A stretch of 64,000 bases of DNA from Sphaerotilus montanus. GTDB taxonomy: Bacteria; Pseudomonadota; Gammaproteobacteria; Burkholderiales; Burkholderiaceae_C. The notes under the pieces were generated by a model that saw nothing but the letters and a program-made list of their open reading frames with translations, was not told the origin of the DNA and did no database searches. The translations under genes were made by a program, and so were the position numbers. The number at the start of each line of letters is the position of its first letter. Within the stretch, counting starts at the first letter, position 1. The stretch covers positions 2,542,001 through 2,606,000 of the forward strand of contig NZ_JACCFH010000001.1 of the NCBI RefSeq assembly GCF_013410775.1, in the 5' to 3' direction. Below, piece by piece: positions 56,660 through 64,000 of this stretch.

Positions 56660-57886
56660 TCAGACCACCTGACCAAGCTTGAAGATCGGCAGGTACATCG
56701 CGACGACGATGCCGCCGATGATGGTGCCCAGGACCACGATGATGATCGGCTCCATCAGCGTCGACAGGCCCTTGACCGCCTCGTCCACTTCCTGCTCGTA
56801 GAAGTCGGCGACCTTGCCGAGCATCTGGTCGAGCGAGCCGGATTCCTCGCCGATCGCGCTCATCTGCAGCACCATGCTCGGGAAGAGTCCGGTGGACTGC
56901 ATCGACGAGGTCAGTGCCGCGCCGGTGGCGACATCGCGCTGGATCTGTTCGGTGGCCTGCGCGAACACCGCATTGCCCGAGGCCCCACCGACCGAGTCCA
57001 GCGCCTCGACCAGCGGCACGCCAGCGGCGAACATGGTGGACAGCGTGCGGCACCAGCGCGCGACCGTGGCCTTGTGCACCAGATCGCCGAACACCGGCAG
57101 CTTGAGCAGCGCCCGGTCCAGGGCGATCTGCATCTTCGGCGAGCGGCGCCAGCTCTCGATGAGAAAGTAGATCGCGCCGCCAATGCTGCCGAAGATCAGC
57201 CACCAGTAGTCGACGAAGACCTCCGAGATCGCGATCACGATCAGGGTCGGGGTCGGCAGGTCCGCGCCGAAGGAGCTGAAGATCTGCTTGAACGACGGAA
57301 TCACGAAGATCATGATCACCGCGACGACGACAAAGGCCACGACCAGCACGGCCACCGGATAGACCAGCGCCGACTTGATCTTCTGCTTCAGCGCCATGGT
57401 CTTTTCCTGGTAGGTCGCCAGGCGGTCGAGCAAGGCGTCCAGGATGCCGGCGGACTCGCCGGCTTCGACCAGATTGCAGTAGAGCGAATCGAAATGCAGC
57501 GGATGCCGGCGCAGCGCGGCCGACAGGCTGGTGCCGGTCTCCACATCACCGCGGATGTCGTTGAGCATGCGCGTCAGGCGCGGATTCGGGCTGCCGCGGG
57601 CGACGATGTCGAAGGCCTGCAGCAGCGGCACGCCCGAGCGCAGCATGGTGGAGAGCTGCCGCGTGAAGATCGCGATGTCCTTGCCCTTGATCGCCTTGCC
57701 GCCCGACAGCCGGCGCTTCCTGACCTTGTTGACCAGAACGCCCTGCCGGCGCAGGCTGGCACTGACCATGGCCTCGCCGCCAGCACGCATCTCGCCGCGC
57801 ACGGCCTTGCCGTTGCGGTCGCGTCCTTCCCATTCAAAGACAAAGTCCTTGACCTTCTTCGATGCTGATGCAGCCGCTGTGGCCAT
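56660..57886 (-). CDS. pilC: PilC, type IV pilus platform protein
   Basis: Inner-membrane platform for pilus assembly. 408 residues with two GspF-type domains (FTRQLSTMLRSGVPLLQAFDIVA near residue 75 and WCRTLSTMFAAGVPLVEALDSV near residue 280) and three membrane helices (about residues 175-205, 225-245, and near the end, IIIVVLGTIIGGIVVAMYLP). Middle gene of the pilB-pilC-pilD operon, 38 bases after pilB. Confidence 0.96.
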   Translation of the reverse strand: MATAAASASKKVKDFVFEWEGRDRNGKAVRGEMRAGGEAMVSASLRRQGVLVNKVRKRRLSGGKAIKGKDIAIFTRQLSTMLRSGVPLLQAFDIVARGSPNPRLTRMLNDIRGDVETGTSLSAALRRHPLHFDSLYCNLVEAGESAGILDALLDRLATYQEKTMALKQKIKSALVYPVAVLVVAFVVVAVIMIFVIPSFKQIFSSFGADLPTPTLIVIAISEVFVDYWWLIFGSIGGAIYFLIESWRRSPKMQIALDRALLKLPVFGDLVHKATVARWCRTLSTMFAAGVPLVEALDSVGGASGNAVFAQATEQIQRDVATGAALTSSMQSTGLFPSMVLQMSAIGEESGSLDQMLGKVADFYEQEVDEAVKGLSTLMEPIIIVVLGTIIGGIVVAMYLPIFKLGQVV

Positions 57887-57924
57887 TGCGTCTCCGTGCG
57901 CCGCTCACCGGCTCGTTCGTTGGC

Positions 57925-59649
57925 TCATTGGTTGGTGACCGAAATCACTTCTTCCAGTGTCGTCACCCCCACGCGAACCTTGAGCAGGCCGGACCCGCGC
58001 AGGTCGCGCACGCCGTCGCGTTGCGCCTGGGTGGCGATGTCGATCGCGTTGCCCTGGGCCAGGATGATGCGCTGGATCGCCTCGGTGATCGGCATGACCT
58101 GGTACAGGCCCACCCGTCCGCGGTAACCGTTGTTGCAGGCCGAACAGCCGACCGCCTTGTAGGGTTTCCAGCTGCCGTCGAGGTCTTCGCTCTTGTAGCC
58201 GGCGCGCAGCAGGGCCTCGCGCGGGAAATCGGCCGGCGCCTTGCAGTTCTCGCACAGCCGCCGCGCCAGCCGCTGCGCGGTGATCAGGATCACGCTGGCG
58301 GCGATGTTGAACGGCGGCACGCCCATGTTCAGCAGCCGGGTCAGCGTCGTCGGCGCATCGTTGGTGTGCAGCGTGGACAGCACGAGGTGGCCCGTCTGTG
58401 CGGCCTTCATGGCGATGTCGGCGGTGTCGAGGTCGCGGATTTCGCCGACCATGATCACGTCCGGATCCTGGCGCAGGAAGGCCTTCAGCGCGGTGGCGAA
58501 GTTCATCCCCGCCTTGTCGTTGACGTTGACCTGGTTGACGCCGGGCAGGTTGATTTCGGCCGGGTCTTCCACGGTCGAGATGTTGATGCCCGGCTGGTTC
58601 AGGATGTTCAGGCAGGTGTAGAGCGACACCGTCTTGCCCGAGCCGGTCGGGCCGGTGACCAGGATCATTCCGTAAGGACGGCGGATGGCGTGCATCAGCC
58701 GCTCCTTCTCGTCGCGCTCGTAGCCCAGCGCATCGACGCCGAGCTTGGCCGAGGACGGGTCGAGGATCCGGATCACGATCTTCTCGCCGAACAGCGTCGG
58801 CAGGGTCGAGATCCGGAAGTCGATCGCCTTGTTGCCGAACTTCAGCTTCATGCGGCCGTCCTGCGGCACGCGCTTCTCGGCGATGTCCAGCCGGCTGATG
58901 ACCTTGATGCGCGACGCGAGCTTGTCCTTGATGGCGATCGGCGGCTGGGTGATCTCGCGCAGCTCGCCGTCGATGCGGAAGCGCACGCGGTAGGTGTTCT
59001 CGTAGGGCTCGAAGTGCAGGTCGGACGCACGCATGTTGATCGCGTCGATCAGCATCTTCTGCAGGAAGCGCACGACCGGAGCGTCCTCCACCTCGGCGGT
59101 GACTTCCTCGTCGGGCTTGGCGTTGGGATCCTGTTCCTCGACGTCGAAGTCGAATTCGCCCGAGACGATCGAGTCCAGCGCGTCATTGGCCGAGGTGGTC
59201 TTGGCGTCGACGATGCGGGCGAGCTTGTCGTATTCGACGACGATCCACTCGGGTGTGAGCTGCGTGGCGAACTTGATGCGATCGACGGCTTCCTGGTCGG
59301 TCGGGTCGGCGCCGCCGATGAACAGCCGGTTGCCGCGCTTGCCCAGCACCAGCACCTGGTACTGCGACAGCGTGCGCGTGTCGACCAGGTTCTGCGGCAG
59401 GCGGGCGATGTCGACGACATCCAGGTCCAGCAGCGGAATGGCCAGCGCGGTCGACAGCGAATGCGCCAGATCTGCCGGACTCAGCGCCTGCGCGGCGACC
59501 GCGGCCGACACGAAGCTGCGCCGCTGTTCCCGGGCCGTGCGCGCCAGGTCTTCCGCGACCCGCGAGGTGATCTTTCCGGCGTGCACCAGCACGCGCGCAA
59601 CCCCTGACAGGGTGCTCTGGGGTCCATCGTTGAGGGTGTCAGCAGCCAC
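57925..59649 (-). CDS. pilB: PilB, type IV pilus extension ATPase
   Basis: Hexameric ATPase that powers pilus growth. 574 residues: N-terminal MshEN-like domain, then the secretion ATPase core with ASDLHFEPYE, Walker A VTGPTGSGKTVSLY near residue 335, Asp box, Walker B VGEIRDLDTA near residue 400, His box, and a C-terminal four-Cys zinc site (CENC and CSAC). Start is GTG 59649; there is no earlier ATG in range. No pilin gene is next to it. Confidence 0.95.
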   Translation of the reverse strand: MAADTLNDGPQSTLSGVARVLVHAGKITSRVAEDLARTAREQRRSFVSAAVAAQALSPADLAHSLSTALAIPLLDLDVVDIARLPQNLVDTRTLSQYQVLVLGKRGNRLFIGGADPTDQEAVDRIKFATQLTPEWIVVEYDKLARIVDAKTTSANDALDSIVSGEFDFDVEEQDPNAKPDEEVTAEVEDAPVVRFLQKMLIDAINMRASDLHFEPYENTYRVRFRIDGELREITQPPIAIKDKLASRIKVISRLDIAEKRVPQDGRMKLKFGNKAIDFRISTLPTLFGEKIVIRILDPSSAKLGVDALGYERDEKERLMHAIRRPYGMILVTGPTGSGKTVSLYTCLNILNQPGINISTVEDPAEINLPGVNQVNVNDKAGMNFATALKAFLRQDPDVIMVGEIRDLDTADIAMKAAQTGHLVLSTLHTNDAPTTLTRLLNMGVPPFNIAASVILITAQRLARRLCENCKAPADFPREALLRAGYKSEDLDGSWKPYKAVGCSACNNGYRGRVGLYQVMPITEAIQRIILAQGNAIDIATQAQRDGVRDLRGSGLLKVRVGVTTLEEVISVTNQ

Positions 59650-60025
59650 GGGGTTGGTCGGGTCGTCGAGAGGGAGGTCGAAATTGAAAATCGAAGGTCG
59701 GATGATCGGTGATCCAGCCCGTGCTGTAAATCACGACTGGCATGACCGGAATGCGGTGCAGGCGACCTGTTCATCCGAGGGTCCGCTTGTAACGCAGGCG
59801 CCATGCCTGTGGGCAGCCGCATGCAAGCCAGAGCCCCTCGGCGTATCAATTTCTTTCAAATCAGCGAGAAAAATCACGTCGCTCCAACGGTGATCCCGGT
59901 AGCCGGCGCGTCGCGGTGTGCGCCCTTGAAAAGCGTGCACCTGCCCTCATCCTGCTTGCCACCCGGGGCAGTCGCAGGCCGCCGGAACCCTCCATCAAGA
60001 TCAGAGACCAGAGACCAGACCGACC
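59650..60025. other. 376-bp divergent region between pilB and htpG
   Basis: Contains no gene. The plus-strand heat-shock promoter of htpG lies in its right part. The left part, facing pilB, is AT-richer around 59690-59740; no consensus promoter could be fixed and no sigma-54 site was found in that direction. Confidence 0.5.
59923..59952 (+). promoter_or_regulatory. Sigma-32 heat-shock promoter of htpG
   Basis: CCCTTGAAA (59923-59931) then 13 bp and CCTCATCC (59945-59952). This is close to the sigma-32 consensus CTTGAAA-N13/14-CCCCATNT, with an exact -35 and one clear mismatch in the -10. The start would be near 59960, giving about a 65-base leader before the htpG ATG. Confidence 0.85.
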
Positions 60026-61918
60026 ATGGACAAGCAAACCCTGTCATTCCAGGCCGAAGTGAAGCAGCTGCTGCACCTCGTCACGCACTCGATGTACTCG
60101 AACAAGGAGATCTTCCTGCGTGAGCTGGTCTCCAATGCATCGGACGCCTGCGACAAGCTGCGCTTCGAGGCCCTGAACAACAACGCGCTGTTCGAGGACC
60201 AGCCGAACCTGGAAGTCCGTGTCAGCTTCGACAAGGCGGCCCGCCGCATCGTCATCAGCGACAACGGCATCGGCCTGTCCGCACAGGAAGCCATCGAACA
60301 CCTCGGCACGATCGCCAAGAGCGGCACCAAGGAGTTCATGGGCAAGCTCGAAGGCGAGCAGGCCAAGGACGCCAACCTGATCGGACAGTTCGGCGTGGGC
60401 TTCTACTCCGGCTACATCGTCGCCGACCGCATCACCGTGGAATCGCGCCGCGCGGGCGTGGCGATCACCGAAGGCGTGCGCTGGTCCAGCGAAGGCACCG
60501 GCGACTTCGAGGTCGAGACCATCACCCGCGAGACGCGCGGCACCGACGTCATCCTGCACCTGCGCGAAGGCGAGGACGAGTTCCTGTCCACCTGGAAGCT
60601 CAAGTCCATCATCAGCAAGTACAGCGACCACATCTCGCTGCCGGTGCTGATGCGCAAGGAAAGCTGGGATGCCCAGAAGGACGAGAACGTCGTCTCGGAC
60701 GAGTGGGAGCCGGTCAACAAGGCGGCGGCGCTCTGGGCCCGCTCTAAGTCCGACATCACCGATGCCGAGTACAAGTCGTTCTACGAACAGCTCACCTACG
60801 ACACCACCCCGCCGCTGGCCTACACCCACAACCGCGTCGAAGGCCGCACCGAGTACACGCAGCTCCTCTACATCCCGGCCAAGGCGCCGATGGACCTGTG
60901 GAACCGCGACAAGCGCGGCGGCGTGAAGCTCTATGTGAAGCGCGTCTTCATCATGGACGACGCCGAGGCGCTGATGCCGACCTACCTGCGCTTCGTCAAG
61001 GGCGTGATCGACTCGGCCGACCTGCCGCTGAACGTGTCGCGTGAGCTGCTGCAGGAAAGCCGCGACGTGAAGGCGATCCGCGAAGGATCGACCAAGCGCG
61101 TGCTGTCGATGCTCGAATCGCTGGCCGACCACGAGGACGCCGCCGAGAAGGCCAAGTACGCTGCGTTCTACAAGGAGTTCGGCGCGGTGCTGAAGGAAGG
61201 CGTCGGCGAGGACCACGCCAACCAGGAGCGCCTGGCCAAGCTGCTGCGCTTCGCCTCGACACACGCCGAGGAAGGGGTGTCCTTCGCCGACTACGTGTCG
61301 CGCATGAAGGAAGGCCAGGAGGCGATCTACTACATCACCGCCGACACGCTGGCCGCCGCGAAGAACAGCCCGCAGCTCGAGATCTTCAAGAAGAAGGGCA
61401 TCGAAGTGCTGCTGTTCACCGACCGCGTGGACGAGTGGATGCTGAGCCACCTCTACGAGTTCGAGGGCAAGAACCTGCAGAGCGTCGCCAAGGGCGCGGT
61501 CGATCTGGGCTCGCTCCAGGACGAGGAAGAGAAGAAGCAGGCCGAAGTCGCCGCCGAAGGCTTCAAGCCGACGCTGGACCGCCTGAAGACGGCGCTGGGC
61601 GAGCGCGCCAAGGACGTGCGCGTCACCACCCGCCTGGTCGACTCGCCCGCTTGCCTGGTGACCGAGGAAGGCGACATGAGCGGCCACCTCGCGCGTCTGC
61701 TCAAGCAGGCGGGTCAGGCCGCGCCGTCGTCCAAGCCGGTGCTGGAGGTCAACGCCGACCACGCGCTGGTGCAGAAGCTCGCCGCACTGCCGGACGGCTC
61801 GGGCACCTTCGACGACCTCGCCCAGGTGCTGTTCGACAACGCGCTGCTGGCCGAAGGCGGTCAGCTCGACGACCCGGCGGCGCATGTCAAGCGCATCCAG
61901 GCGCTGATCCTGGGCTGA
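60026..61918 (+). CDS. htpG: HtpG, Hsp90 chaperone
   Basis: 630 residues. N-terminal GHKL ATPase: [34 protein letters not shown] (Glu and Asn of the Bergerat fold near 31-35), [10 protein letters not shown] near residue 78, and [15 protein letters not shown] near 125. Middle domain around [20 protein letters not shown], with the C-terminal dimerisation domain to the end. Single gene behind a near-consensus sigma-32 promoter. Confidence 0.98.
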   Translation: MDKQTLSFQAEVKQLLHLVTHSMYSNKEIFLRELVSNASDACDKLRFEALNNNALFEDQPNLEVRVSFDKAARRIVISDNGIGLSAQEAIEHLGTIAKSGTKEFMGKLEGEQAKDANLIGQFGVGFYSGYIVADRITVESRRAGVAITEGVRWSSEGTGDFEVETITRETRGTDVILHLREGEDEFLSTWKLKSIISKYSDHISLPVLMRKESWDAQKDENVVSDEWEPVNKAAALWARSKSDITDAEYKSFYEQLTYDTTPPLAYTHNRVEGRTEYTQLLYIPAKAPMDLWNRDKRGGVKLYVKRVFIMDDAEALMPTYLRFVKGVIDSADLPLNVSRELLQESRDVKAIREGSTKRVLSMLESLADHEDAAEKAKYAAFYKEFGAVLKEGVGEDHANQERLAKLLRFASTHAEEGVSFADYVSRMKEGQEAIYYITADTLAAAKNSPQLEIFKKKGIEVLLFTDRVDEWMLSHLYEFEGKNLQSVAKGAVDLGSLQDEEEKKQAEVAAEGFKPTLDRLKTALGERAKDVRVTTRLVDSPACLVTEEGDMSGHLARLLKQAGQAAPSSKPVLEVNADHALVQKLAALPDGSGTFDDLAQVLFDNALLAEGGQLDDPAAHVKRIQALILG

Positions 61919-61942
61919 GCAGTCGACCTTTCGCGCGGCAGG

Positions 61943-63022
61943 TCAGGCGATGAGCGGTTCTTCTGCCATCGCCTCGATCTGCTCGTGCAGTTGCGTCGTC
62001 TGCTGCGCCCAGTACGACGGGCTCTCGAAGTTCGGGAATGCGATCGGGAAGGCCGGGTCGTTCCAGCGCCGCGCGATCCAGGCGCTGTGCTGGACGATGC
62101 GCAGCGTGCGCAGCGGCTCGATCAGCGCCAGCTCGCGGCGGTCGAATTCGCGGAAGGTCTCGTAGCCGTCGAGCAGGGCGCCGAGCTGGGCCTGCATCTC
62201 GTGCCGGTCGCCGCCGAGCAGCATCCACAGGTCCTGCACCGCCGGGCCGTTGACGGCGTCGTCCAGGTCAACGAAGTGCGGGCCGTGCGAGGTCCACAGC
62301 ACGTTGCCGGCGTGGCAGTCGCCGTGGATGCGCATCAATTCCAGCGGACCGTGCCGTTCGAAGCGCACATCGACCGCGTCCAGCGCCCGCAGGCAGGCGC
62401 TGTGCCAGCCACCGAGCGCGCCCATCGGCAGCAGGTCGCTGTCCACCAGCCACTGCACCGAGGCGCGTGCCGCGGCGCTGCCGTCCAGCGTCACGCGGTG
62501 TTCGAAGCGCGCTTGCTGGCCGACGAGGTGCAGCCGTGCCAGAAAGCGGCCGATCCATTCCAGCGTCTGCGGGTCTTCGAGTTCGGGGGAGCGACCGCCG
62601 CAGCGCGGACTCACGCCGTAGCGCCAGCCACCCAGCTTGGCCATCGTGGGCGGGTCGCCGAGCAGTGCGATGCCGGCCGCTTCCGGGCGTAGATCGTCGG
62701 CCACACGCAGCGCCAGCGGCGGCACGGCGGGCACCTCGGCGGCGGCCAGTGCCTGCGTGAAGCGGTGTTCTTCGAGGATCTGCGCGTCGCTCCAGCGGCC
62801 GGCGCGGTAGAACTTGGCGACGACCACGCCTGGCAGCGGTGCCAGCGGGTCGAGGCTTTCTTCCAGATGGACCTGGAAGACGCGGTTTTCGTAGGAGTTG
62901 AGCTGCAGGATGCGGCCGTCGCCGCGCAGGCCGGCCGCGTCGAGCGCGTCGAGCACCGCGTGCGGGGTCAGGCCGGCGTAGGGCTGGTCGGCGTGCGGGG
63001 CGGGGTCAGGGGATGCGGTCAT
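61943..63022 (-). CDS. srkA: SrkA/YihE-like stress response kinase
   Basis: 359 residues of the aminoglycoside-phosphotransferase-like kinase fold. Catalytic loop MRIHGDCHAGNVLW near residue 230 (HGDxHxGN) and metal-binding VDLDDAVNGPAVQDLWML. The start MTASPDPAPHADQPYAGLTPHAVLDALDAAGLRG and YENRVFQVHLEE agree with E. coli SrkA, a Ser/Thr kinase that guards against stress-induced death. Convergent with htpG, 24 bases apart. Confidence 0.9.
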   Translation of the reverse strand: MTASPDPAPHADQPYAGLTPHAVLDALDAAGLRGDGRILQLNSYENRVFQVHLEESLDPLAPLPGVVVAKFYRAGRWSDAQILEEHRFTQALAAAEVPAVPPLALRVADDLRPEAAGIALLGDPPTMAKLGGWRYGVSPRCGGRSPELEDPQTLEWIGRFLARLHLVGQQARFEHRVTLDGSAAARASVQWLVDSDLLPMGALGGWHSACLRALDAVDVRFERHGPLELMRIHGDCHAGNVLWTSHGPHFVDLDDAVNGPAVQDLWMLLGGDRHEMQAQLGALLDGYETFREFDRRELALIEPLRTLRIVQHSAWIARRWNDPAFPIAFPNFESPSYWAQQTTQLHEQIEAMAEEPLIA

Positions 63023-63059
63023 GCCGCATCCTAGACCAGCCCGCCGCGCTGGGCAGGCC

Positions 63060-63890
63060 TCAGCGGCGGCCGATGATGTCGCCGCCCGCGTCGCCCGGCG
63101 GGCCGAAGTCGCCCGGCTGGAACTTGCTGGTGGACGGGCCGGCCCAGTTCTTCGGGCTGGCGGTCGGCGCAGCGGGGCTGCGCACGGGGGTGTCGTCGAA
63201 GGGGTCGCGCTGGGTTTCCGGTGCGAAGAACGAGTCCTGCGAGAAGCCGGATTCGTACCACTGCCCCCCCGCGGCGGCCGCTGCAGCGCCCGGCATGGCC
63301 GGCGCGGCGGGGTGGTGCGGGGCCATCGGCTGGCCGGTGGCCGGACGCGGTGCCAGGTCGGGCGGCATGCCGGGGACGGCCGGGCGCTGGCCGTCGCCGC
63401 CGGTCGGCACCAGCAGCTGCAGTTCGGTGGCCGTGGGCAGCTGGTCCGAGCGGCAGCGCACGTAGCGGATGCGGCAGGCTTCCAGCACCGCCAGCTTGAT
63501 CGCCGAGACGCGCTTGGCCGGCGGGCGGTTCGGGCGCTCGATGTCCACGGCGGCCAGCACGCGGCCGTTTTCCGCGCAGACCACGAAGCTCACGTGGATC
63601 GGGCCGAGCAGGTTGAACCAGTAACGCAGTTCCTCGCGGTCTTCCGGCTGGCAGAAACGCACCAGCGGCAGCTTGGCCAGGATGGTGTGGTGCGGCAGCG
63701 CGGTGCGCAGCTGGCGGTAGAGAGCGCGCTCTTCGGGCGAGAAGATCGGGCGCTGGGTCAGCGGCCACTCGGTGGGCAGGTCGACGGACTTGGTGGACGA
63801 CGCGCCGCCGGAGCGGCGCAGCACCAGGACCGCCAGTCCGACGATGCCGGCGATCGCGGCGAGGGCGAGGATCCAGACTTGGGTGGGCAT
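63060..63890 (-). CDS. Membrane-anchored DUF2726 protein
   Basis: 276 residues: one N-terminal membrane helix (VWILALAAIAGIVGLAVLVLR), then a DUF2726-like region (RPIFSPEERALYRQLRTALPHHTILAKLPLVRF..., and INLLGPIHVSFVV-like stretch WFNLLGPIHVSFVVCAENG), then a long Pro/Gly/Ala-rich tail that looks disordered. DUF2726 is related to nuclease-like folds in other proteins, but no complete active site is evident here. Function unknown. Upstream of the kinase by 37 bases on the same strand, so they may share a transcript. Confidence 0.72.
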   Translation of the reverse strand: MPTQVWILALAAIAGIVGLAVLVLRRSGGASSTKSVDLPTEWPLTQRPIFSPEERALYRQLRTALPHHTILAKLPLVRFCQPEDREELRYWFNLLGPIHVSFVVCAENGRVLAAVDIERPNRPPAKRVSAIKLAVLEACRIRYVRCRSDQLPTATELQLLVPTGGDGQRPAVPGMPPDLAPRPATGQPMAPHHPAAPAMPGAAAAAAGGQWYESGFSQDSFFAPETQRDPFDDTPVRSPAAPTASPKNWAGPSTSKFQPGDFGPPGDAGGDIIGRR

Positions 63891-64000
63891 GGTGCGTTCC
63901 GGGGAAATGAAGTGAACAGGTCAGTACTGAATCGGCAGAAGCGGCCGGGACTTGGGCGCCATCCTATGCAATTATGTAACCCGTTGTGAATACCTTGTCT

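Noticed and set aside
59650-59760. Sigma-54 site near TGGCATGACC at about 59735
   Set aside because: Spacing to the downstream GC is wrong by two bases and the site faces away from pilB.

Overview
The window is GC-rich chromosomal DNA from a Gram-negative betaproteobacterium of the order Burkholderiales, most likely the Leptothrix/Sphaerotilus/Rubrivivax group. This rests on gene order (mreBCD next to gatCA; a complete mraZ-to-lpxC dcw cluster; dusB-fis-purH-ruvC; argB-HAD-slmA-DUF815-mutT-yacG-zapD-coaE-pilDCB) and on protein wording, not on a database search. No rRNA, tRNA or CRISPR array was seen.

Layout. 0-2.2 kb: minus-strand mreB-mreC-mreD (mreD cut by the window edge). 2.5-8 kb: gatC-gatA, a secreted PHB-depolymerase-like esterase, an Hsp70-like YegD protein and a FecR-domain protein. 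8.2-26.9 kb: the division and cell-wall (dcw) cluster, mraZ, rsmH, ftsL, ftsI, murE, murF, mraY, murD, ftsW, murG, murC, ddlB, ftsQ, ftsA, ftsZ, then a terminator, lpxC and a small membrane protein. Most junctions overlap by a few bases, so translation is probably coupled. A promoter, MraZ-like boxes and an unexplained tandem repeat lie upstream of mraZ. 26.9-30.4 kb: minus-strand dusB-fis-purH-ruvC. 30.5-31 kb: a YqaA-like membrane protein.

31.0-35.3 kb is an accessory island: a MntA/HepT-type nucleotidyltransferase/HEPN toxin-antitoxin pair followed by a large, AT-richer, unrecognised gene split by one frameshift. This is the best candidate for an undescribed system, probably defence-related and perhaps decayed. 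35.4-40.8 kb: M32 carboxypeptidase, cytochrome c, the yjcH-actP acetate transport operon and a ceramidase-like membrane protein. 40.7-45.1 kb: a minus-strand periplasmic copper-handling operon (CusF-like, cupredoxin, multicopper oxidase, outer-membrane efflux lipoprotein and two small exported proteins) without an RND pump. 45.2-48.5 kb: an ABM/SnoaL fusion, a LuxR-type regulator divergent from a BTAD (SARP-like) regulator, and a secreted protein of unknown function. 48.6-49.9 kb: an IS4-like element inserted in the loop of a REP-like palindrome.

50-64 kb: argB, a small Cys protein, a pyrimidine-nucleotidase-like HAD protein, slmA, a DUF815 ATPase and mutT on the plus strand; yacG, zapD, coaE, pilD, pilC and pilB on the minus strand; htpG behind a near-consensus heat-shock promoter; then a SrkA-like kinase and a membrane-anchored DUF2726 protein. 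Division genes recur across the window (MreBCD, the dcw set, SlmA, ZapD), so most of the backbone serves growth and division, interrupted by the island, the copper operon and the IS.
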